Source of the DNA: Opitutaceae bacterium
Lineage (GTDB): Bacteria; Verrucomicrobiota; Verrucomicrobiia; Opitutales; Opitutaceae
Length of the DNA: 64,000 nt
Assembly: GCA_027482185.1 (NCBI GenBank)
Contig: JAIXWF010000022.1
Location: 744,001 to 808,000 of the forward strand
Direction: 5' to 3'
The translations under genes were made by a program, and so were the position numbers. Positions within the stretch are counted from its first letter, which is position 1, and every line of letters starts with the position of its first letter. Under the pieces are notes generated by a model. The model saw nothing but the letters and a program-made list of their open reading frames with translations. It did no database searches and had not been told where the DNA came from. Positions 59,047-64,000 of the stretch are shown in pieces.

Positions 59047-61128
59047 TCACGGCTGCGCCGGCGGCGTCACAAAGCGGCAGGCGATCCGTGTGCCGGCGCC
59101 GGGCTGCGAGACGATGGCAAGCGTCCCGCCGACCATCGCGGCGCGGTAGCGCATCAGGCTCAGGCCCGAGCCGCGCCCGTTGTCCGCCGCGGGATCGAAG
59201 CCGCAGCCGTCGTCCTCGATCCGCAGGACCTTGGCCGGCGCGGCGAAATCGGCCGTCACGACAATGCGCCGCGCCCGCGCGTGCTTGAGGGCGTTGTTCA
59301 GCGCCTCCTGCGCGATGCGGTAGAGGTGCAGGCCGACCGGCGGCGGCAGCTCGCAAACGCCGACGCCGACGAAGCGGCACTCGACGTTGTGGAGGCGCTG
59401 CAGATGGAACGTCATGTCCTCGAGCGCCGCCTCGAGGCCGTTGGTCTCGAGCTGCACCGGCGAAAGGCCCCGGGCCAGCGCGCGCGTCTGCACGATGGCT
59501 TCCTGCACGAGGCCGGCGATGGTCGCGGCGTCCTCGGCCTCGGCCCGGTCCTCCTGCCGCAGCCGGTCGCGCAGGGCCGCGCTCAGGCACGAAATGCCGG
59601 TGAGGCACTGGCCGAGGCCGTCGTGCAGGTCGCTGCCGATGCGGTTCTTCTCGGCATCGCCGATGCGCAGCAATTCGCGCTCGATCAGTTTGCGCTGCGT
59701 GATGTCGCAGCCGAAGAACAGCGCCCCGCGGCCGCTCTCGCGGTCGGAGAAGATGAAGAAATCGGCGAACCATTCCGTGCCGTCGAGCTGCGCCGTGAGC
59801 AGCGAGTTCACGGCGCCGCCGCGCAACGCCGCCGCCACCGCCGGCTGCAGCTGCGGGTAAAGCGCCGCGAGCGGATGGCCGACGAGGGCGCTGCGGGTGA
59901 TGCCGTACTTGGCCAGCTGTTCGCCTTCCAGTTCGACGACGTAGCCGTAGGGATCGAGCCGCCCGACGATCATCGGCAGGTTGGCAAGCAGGCCGTTGAG
60001 CAACTGGCTCTGCTGCTTGATCAGGCGCTCGGCCTCGACGCGGGCGGTGACGTCGATCGCGAAGCCCATCGCGCCCGCGCCGCGCGAGCGGTCGAAGCGG
60101 TAGTAGTTTTCCAGGTGCTTGGGCTTGCCGCCGGCCAGCACGGTGACGGGGAAGTTCACCGCGGCGCCGCCGAGGGCTTCGCGGATCGGCGTTTCGGTTC
60201 CCGGCAGCACATCGAACACACTCCGGCCGCCGAGGGCGTCGCCGCCGCCGGCGAAGTCCGCCAGCGCCTGGCCGCGCGCTTCGCGGATCACGGCCCGTTC
60301 GTCGATCCGCGTCACGGCCACGGGCAACGTCGCGAGCACGCCGCTGAGAAACTCCGTCGTGCGGCGCAACTCCGTCTCGGCCTCGACGCGCTGGGTGACG
60401 TCGATCGCGGCGATGCCGCTCAGGTGCCGGCCGGCGCGGTCCACCATCGGGAACCGCGTCGCGAGCCAGTGGCGGGCGCCGAGCTGCAGCGGGACCGCGC
60501 TGGCCGCGGGATGCCGCGCGCTCGCCGCCTGGACGTCGGCGACGGAGAAATCGCGCGCGAAAATCTCGTTTTGGAACAGCACCTCGCCGGCCGCGTCGTG
60601 GATGCACACCGCGCAGGGCACGCTGCGCATGAAAAGCTGCAGCTGCGCCTGGCTGGCCCGCAGCTCGGCCAGCGTACGCGCGTGGTTCACGGCGTAGCGG
60701 ATCGAGCGTTCGAGCCGCGTGGGGTCGAGCTCGAGCTTGGAAAGATAGTCGGATGCCCCCGCCGCCAGCGCGGCCTGGTCGAGTTCGTCGAGGCCGAGGC
60801 CCGTGAAGAGGATCACCGGCAGCTCGATCCCCTCGTGCCGCAGTTGCCGGAGGAGATCGAGGCCGGTTTCGTGGCCGAGGTATTGGTCGAAGAGACCCAC
60901 GTCGTAAGTGCCCGTGCGAGCTTCCGCGAGGGCCTCGGCCGGTGTCGTGCGCCATTCGACGTGGTGGGGCCGGGCCGTGATCCGGCGGAAAAGCACCTTG
61001 GCATGGGCAGCGTCGATCTCGCTGTCTTCCACCAGCAGCACGCGGATCGGGGCGGTGCCGACCGCCGGCCCGGCGGCGGCCGCGCCGGACGCCGGCGCGG
61101 CGGGAGAGGGGACGGGCGGGGGCGTCAT
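59047..61128 (-). CDS. Cytoplasmic receiver-PAS-HisKA_3 hybrid kinase
   Basis: The 693-residue protein has an Ala/Pro-rich leader, a receiver domain (about 28-150; LLVEDSEID, the aspartate in LFDQYLG, K in YLSKLELD), three or so PAS-like domains (about 160-480) and a HisKA_3/HATPase transmitter (SDLHDGLGQCLTGISCL near 495-511, ending with GSGLSLM). No membrane span is seen. It should phosphorylate the NarL-type regulator encoded downstream. The N-terminal receiver suggests input from another kinase. Architecture parallels the 19355 kinase but with added PAS sensors. Confidence 0.88.
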   Translation of the reverse strand: MTPPPVPSPAAPASGAAAAGPAVGTAPIRVLLVEDSEIDAAHAKVLFRRITARPHHVEWRTTPAEALAEARTGTYDVGLFDQYLGHETGLDLLRQLRHEGIELPVILFTGLGLDELDQAALAAGASDYLSKLELDPTRLERSIRYAVNHARTLAELRASQAQLQLFMRSVPCAVCIHDAAGEVLFQNEIFARDFSVADVQAASARHPAASAVPLQLGARHWLATRFPMVDRAGRHLSGIAAIDVTQRVEAETELRRTTEFLSGVLATLPVAVTRIDERAVIREARGQALADFAGGGDALGGRSVFDVLPGTETPIREALGGAAVNFPVTVLAGGKPKHLENYYRFDRSRGAGAMGFAIDVTARVEAERLIKQQSQLLNGLLANLPMIVGRLDPYGYVVELEGEQLAKYGITRSALVGHPLAALYPQLQPAVAAALRGGAVNSLLTAQLDGTEWFADFFIFSDRESGRGALFFGCDITQRKLIERELLRIGDAEKNRIGSDLHDGLGQCLTGISCLSAALRDRLRQEDRAEAEDAATIAGLVQEAIVQTRALARGLSPVQLETNGLEAALEDMTFHLQRLHNVECRFVGVGVCELPPPVGLHLYRIAQEALNNALKHARARRIVVTADFAAPAKVLRIEDDGCGFDPAADNGRGSGLSLMRYRAAMVGGTLAIVSQPGAGTRIACRFVTPPAQP

Positions 61129-61236
61129 GGTTTTTTCGGCGGGGCCGCGGCCATGGTGGGCCCCGCGCCGCGGCGGTCAATGGGCCAGCGTGCCGGCGGG
61201 CTTGCACCCGGACCGTTTCGCGGCCCGGCTGGCGGC

Positions 61237-61491
61237 ATGGACTGCCGCGCCGGCTGCGGGGCCTGCTGTATCGCCCCTTCGATTACGTCGCCGATTCCCG
61301 GCATGCCCCGCGGCAAGCCGGCGGGAGTTCCGTGCGTGCAGCTGCGGCCCGACCTGAGCTGCGCTCTCTTCGGGAAACCGGAACGCCCCGCCGTCTGCGC
61401 CAGCCTGCGGCCGCACGCGGCGATGTGCGGGGCGGATCGCGCGGAGGCGCTGCGGACGCTCGCGGCCTGGGAACGCGCGACCGCGCCCTGA
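61237..61491 (+). CDS. YkgJ-family cysteine cluster protein
   Basis: The 84-residue protein has the YkgJ pattern: C-x3-C-x2-CC at the N-terminus (about 3-11), a conserved PxGKPAGVPC region near 22-30, and later C-x-L-F and RPxVC motifs. The family is thought to bind zinc or an iron-sulfur cluster; function is unresolved. A start 20 codons upstream is possible, but the family begins close to the first Cys. It lies 55 bases before ettA and is divergent from the hybrid kinase. Confidence 0.78.
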   Translation: MDCRAGCGACCIAPSITSPIPGMPRGKPAGVPCVQLRPDLSCALFGKPERPAVCASLRPHAAMCGADRAEALRTLAAWERATAP

Positions 61492-61546
61492 GTCCGCGCC
61501 CGCGCGCGGGCTTGCGGCGGCCGCGGCGCCCGCTTGAGTCGCGCCC

Positions 61547-63235
61547 ATGGCGAAGCCCGACGAAGCCCCCACGGTCATTTTCTCGATGCTCGGCGTCTCG
61601 AAGAAGATCGAGCGCAAGGAAATCCTCCGCGACATCTCCCTGTCGTTCTACTACGGCGCGAAGATCGGCGTCCTCGGTTTCAACGGCTCCGGCAAATCCT
61701 CGCTCCTGCGCATCCTCGCCGGCCGCGACACCGAGATCGACGGCCGCCTCCATTTCGAACCCGGCTACGCCGTCGGCCTCCTCGAGCAGGAACCGCACCT
61801 CACCCCCGGTTCCACCGTGCGCGCCGCCGTCGAGGAGGGCGTGAAGCACCTCACCGACCTCACCGCGGCCTACGACGCGACCTGGGACGAGCTCAACGAG
61901 GCCGCCGACGACGCGGCGAAAGACGCCATCATGGCGAAGCAGGGCGAACTCCAGGAAAAGATCGACGCCCTCGGGGCCTGGGATGTCGCGCCGCAGGTCG
62001 AGATGGCGATGGATGCGCTGCGTTGCCCGCCGGGCGACGCCCTCGTCGACAAACTTTCCGGCGGCGAGCGCCGCCGCGTCGCTCTCGCGCGCCTGCTGTT
62101 GCAGAAGCCCGCGATTCTCCTGCTCGACGAGCCGACCAACCACCTCGACGCCGAGAGCGTGCATTGGCTCGAGCAGCATCTCGCGCGCTACGAGGGCACC
62201 GTCATTGCCGTGACGCACGACCGCTACTTTCTCGACAACGTCGCGCAGTGGATCCTCGAGCTCGACCGCGGCCACGGTATCCCGTGGAAGGGCAACTACT
62301 CCTCGTGGCTCGAGCAGAAACAGGCCCGCGCCGCGGTGCAGCAGCGCACCGAGGACAAACGCGCGAAGGCGATGGCGCGCGAGCTGGAGTGGATCCGCTC
62401 CGGCGCCAAGGCGCGGCAGGCGAAGGGCCAGGCGCGCATCAACGCGTACGAGAAGATGCTCAAGGAAAACGTCACCGAGAAGGAGCGGGAGTTCGAGATT
62501 TTGATCCCGCCGGGTCCGCGGCTCGGCACGCTCGTCGTCGAGGCGCAGAAACTCGCGAAGAGCTACGGCGACCGTGTGCTCTTCGAGAACGTGGATTTCT
62601 CCCTGCCGCCCGGCGGCATTGTCGGCGTCATCGGTCCCAACGGCGCCGGCAAGACGACGCTGTTCCGGCTCATGCTCGGGCTCGAACAGCCCGACAGTGG
62701 GTCGCTGCGCGTCGGCGACACGGTTAAGTTCGCCCACGTCGACCAGTCGCGCGATTCGTTGCCCGACTCGGCGACCATCTGGGAAGCGATCAGCGGCGGC
62801 GAGGAGATCATGCGCCTCCCGGGCCGCGAGGTGAATTCCCGCGCCTACTGCGCGCAGTTCGGTTTCACCGGCGCCGACCAGCAGAAGAAAGTCGGCGTGC
62901 TCTCCGGCGGCGAACGCAACCGCGTCCACCTCGCGCGTCTGCTCAAGAGCGGCGCCAATCTCATCTTGCTCGACGAGCCGACCAACGACCTCGACGTGAA
63001 CTCCATCCGCTCCCTCGAGGAAGCGCTGGAAAATTTCGCGGGCTGCGCCGTCGTCGTCTCGCACGACCGCTGGTTCCTCGACCGCGTCGCCACCCACATC
63101 CTCGCCTTCGAGGGCGACAGCACCGTGCAATGGTTCAACGGCAACTACTCCGCGTACCTCGAGGATTACAAGAAGCGGAAGGGCAAGGAAGCCGACCAGC
63201 CGCACCGCATCAAATACCGGAAGTTGTCGCGGTAA
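61547..63235 (+). CDS. ettA: Energy-dependent translational throttle protein EttA
   Basis: The 562-residue ABC-F protein has two ABC domains, with Walker A (GFNGSGKSS near 44 and GPNGAGKTT near 365), signature LSGGERRR and LSGGERNR, Walker B LLLDEPTN twice, and a linker region rich in charged helices. It carries the EttA-type arm insert in the first domain (about 95-145). EttA binds the ribosomal E site and gates translation according to ATP/ADP ratio. There is no transmembrane region, so it is not a transporter. Length is normal for EttA. Confidence 0.92.
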   Translation: MAKPDEAPTVIFSMLGVSKKIERKEILRDISLSFYYGAKIGVLGFNGSGKSSLLRILAGRDTEIDGRLHFEPGYAVGLLEQEPHLTPGSTVRAAVEEGVKHLTDLTAAYDATWDELNEAADDAAKDAIMAKQGELQEKIDALGAWDVAPQVEMAMDALRCPPGDALVDKLSGGERRRVALARLLLQKPAILLLDEPTNHLDAESVHWLEQHLARYEGTVIAVTHDRYFLDNVAQWILELDRGHGIPWKGNYSSWLEQKQARAAVQQRTEDKRAKAMARELEWIRSGAKARQAKGQARINAYEKMLKENVTEKEREFEILIPPGPRLGTLVVEAQKLAKSYGDRVLFENVDFSLPPGGIVGVIGPNGAGKTTLFRLMLGLEQPDSGSLRVGDTVKFAHVDQSRDSLPDSATIWEAISGGEEIMRLPGREVNSRAYCAQFGFTGADQQKKVGVLSGGERNRVHLARLLKSGANLILLDEPTNDLDVNSIRSLEEALENFAGCAVVVSHDRWFLDRVATHILAFEGDSTVQWFNGNYSAYLEDYKKRKGKEADQPHRIKYRKLSR

Positions 63236-63260
63236 GCAGGGCAGGGTGGAGCGGGTAGCG

Positions 63261-63293
63261 TGCAACGGTCAGCTTTCGAAGCGGGCCGTTGCA
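63261..63293. other. Weak hairpin after ettA
   Basis: TGCAACGG (63261-63268) and CCGTTGCA (63286-63293) are perfect inverted arms with a 17-base loop and no T-run. Function as a terminator is unsure. Confidence 0.35.
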
Positions 63294-63375
63294 GTGCCGG
63301 CAAGCGGGTCGGCCGCCCGGGCCGCGCAGATCGCTTTCGACACGCGGCGGAGTTTTTGCCGGTGTGGCGCACGGT

Positions 63376-64000
63376 ATGTTTTCGGCGACACCACGGCTAC
63401 GTCTGCGCGCTCTTCGCCTTGGCGGCGCCTTTTGTTGCGCGGTCGGAATGCTCGCGGCAGCGGAAGGGCCGCCGAATCCGCGCTACACCGGCAGTCTCTT
63501 CGTGCAGGAGTGGACCCCCGAGGAAACCGGCGGAAAGCCGCAGAGTTTTTCGGTGATCCAGCATCCCGCCACGGGCCTCATCTACGCGGGCAACGAGGCC
63601 GGTGTGCTGGAATACGACGGCGCACGTTGGCGGCGGCTACCTTTGCCGGCCGGAGCGCCGGAGGAGGGCGTTGTGGCGCGCGGAATGGATTTCGACGGGG
63701 AGGGGCGGTTGTGGGCGGCGGCGGACAACGACGTGTTGATCTATGCGCCGGACGCGCGCGGTCGGTGGCAACCCGAGTCCCTGCGATCGCGGCTGCCTGC
63801 CACGGAGCCGGCGCTGGGCGTAGTGTGGCAGGTGCTGCGCAATGGCGGTGCGATGTGCGGTGTGATCACGGACGGCGTCATTTGGGTCGACGTGCGAACG
63901 TGGGCTGTCCGACGTTGGCCGTTGGCGGGTACTTCGGCGATCGTCGGGCCCGTCGATGGAGAGACCTGGATTCATCACCGCGGCAAAGCGCTGCTGCGCG
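63376..64000 (+). CDS. Start of a beta-propeller sensor-type protein (runs off window)
   Basis: The first 208 codons are present. The product begins with a basic leader and a hydrophobic signal segment (about 10-29, ending LAAA), followed by propeller-like repeats with the pattern IYAGNEAGVLEYDGARWRRL and a second LWAAADNDVLIY blade. This is typical of the periplasmic two-component regulator propeller domains that precede a Y_Y_Y domain and a transcription-factor or kinase output. The C-terminal output is outside the window, so the type cannot be named. The start is the first ATG before the signal peptide. Confidence 0.7.
   Translation, partial: MFSATPRLRLRALRLGGAFCCAVGMLAAAEGPPNPRYTGSLFVQEWTPEETGGKPQSFSVIQHPATGLIYAGNEAGVLEYDGARWRRLPLPAGAPEEGVVARGMDFDGEGRLWAAADNDVLIYAPDARGRWQPESLRSRLPATEPALGVVWQVLRNGGAMCGVITDGVIWVDVRTWAVRRWPLAGTSAIVGPVDGETWIHHRGKALLR

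Overview
The window is a high-GC segment of a Gram-negative chromosome, most likely from the Opitutaceae (Verrucomicrobiota). Support comes from the large TonB-dependent receptors with a carboxypeptidase-regulatory-like N-terminus, a very long Ig-like surface protein with repeated 'NDDW' modules, a cbb3 oxidase with fused CcoN-CcoO, and abundant short-overlap operons. No rRNA, tRNA, CRISPR array, insertion sequence or phage gene was recognised. Gene calls come from translations and motif recognition only.

Layout. 2-5917: 3' part of a giant secreted multidomain protein. 6.3-7.7 kb: a secreted sulfatase. 7.9-16.2 kb (minus strand): a cbb3 cytochrome oxidase and maturation cluster (ccoS, ccoNO, ccoQ, ccoP, ccoG, a small membrane protein, a TauE/SafE-like protein, ccoI). 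16.3-17.5 kb: a DUF2934 protein and a PocR-domain AraC regulator. 17.7-21.1 kb: a four-gene phosphorelay operon. 21.2-25.6 kb: a Cys-rich protein, a monoheme secreted protein, a second PocR-AraC regulator and a CoA-transferase. 25.8-28.1 kb: TonB and protoporphyrinogen oxidase. 28.1-32.6 kb: SulP transporter, two CheW proteins and an MCP. 32.7-36.9 kb: a small membrane protein, HemN, malic enzyme and a DksA-like protein. 37.0-40.1 kb: cytochrome c biogenesis ResC/ResB. 40.3-48.5 kb: a multiheme cytochrome block (small cytochrome c, 7-heme NapC-like protein, 11-heme/cytochrome b fusion, 8-heme MtrA/DmsE-like protein, outer-membrane barrel) resembling a trans-envelope electron conduit. 48.7-55.4 kb: two tandem paralogous TonB-dependent receptors. 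55.6-61.5 kb: a TMTC-like membrane/TPR protein, a two-component pair and a YkgJ-type protein. 61.5-64 kb: EttA and the start of a beta-propeller sensor.

The main new observation is regulatory. Twelve promoters between 16.5 and 45.4 kb share one architecture: two direct copies of a CAA-N5-6-GCGCAG-like box exactly 21 bp apart, with the second box starting 34 bp (once 35) before a TA-rich -10 hexamer and no recognisable -35. They precede HemN, malic enzyme, DksA-like, ResB/ResC, the small cytochrome c, the 11-heme protein, the 8-heme/porin pair, the CoA-transferase/AraC operon, TonB/HemY, DUF2934 and two small unknown genes. A 21-bp direct-repeat geometry is typical of AraC-family activators, and the window encodes two AraC proteins with a four-cysteine PocR sensory domain. 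I infer an AraC-PocR regulon, plausibly redox- or anaerobiosis-responsive, controlling haem synthesis, cytochrome maturation and the multiheme conduit. At four of these promoters the -10 lies six bases before an ATG, which predicts leaderless mRNAs.

A second genome-scale signal is a family of degenerate heptamer tandem repeats (period 7, several sequence flavours, often as inverted pairs) at about ten intergenic loci, mostly right at gene ends, twice reaching into coding sequence.
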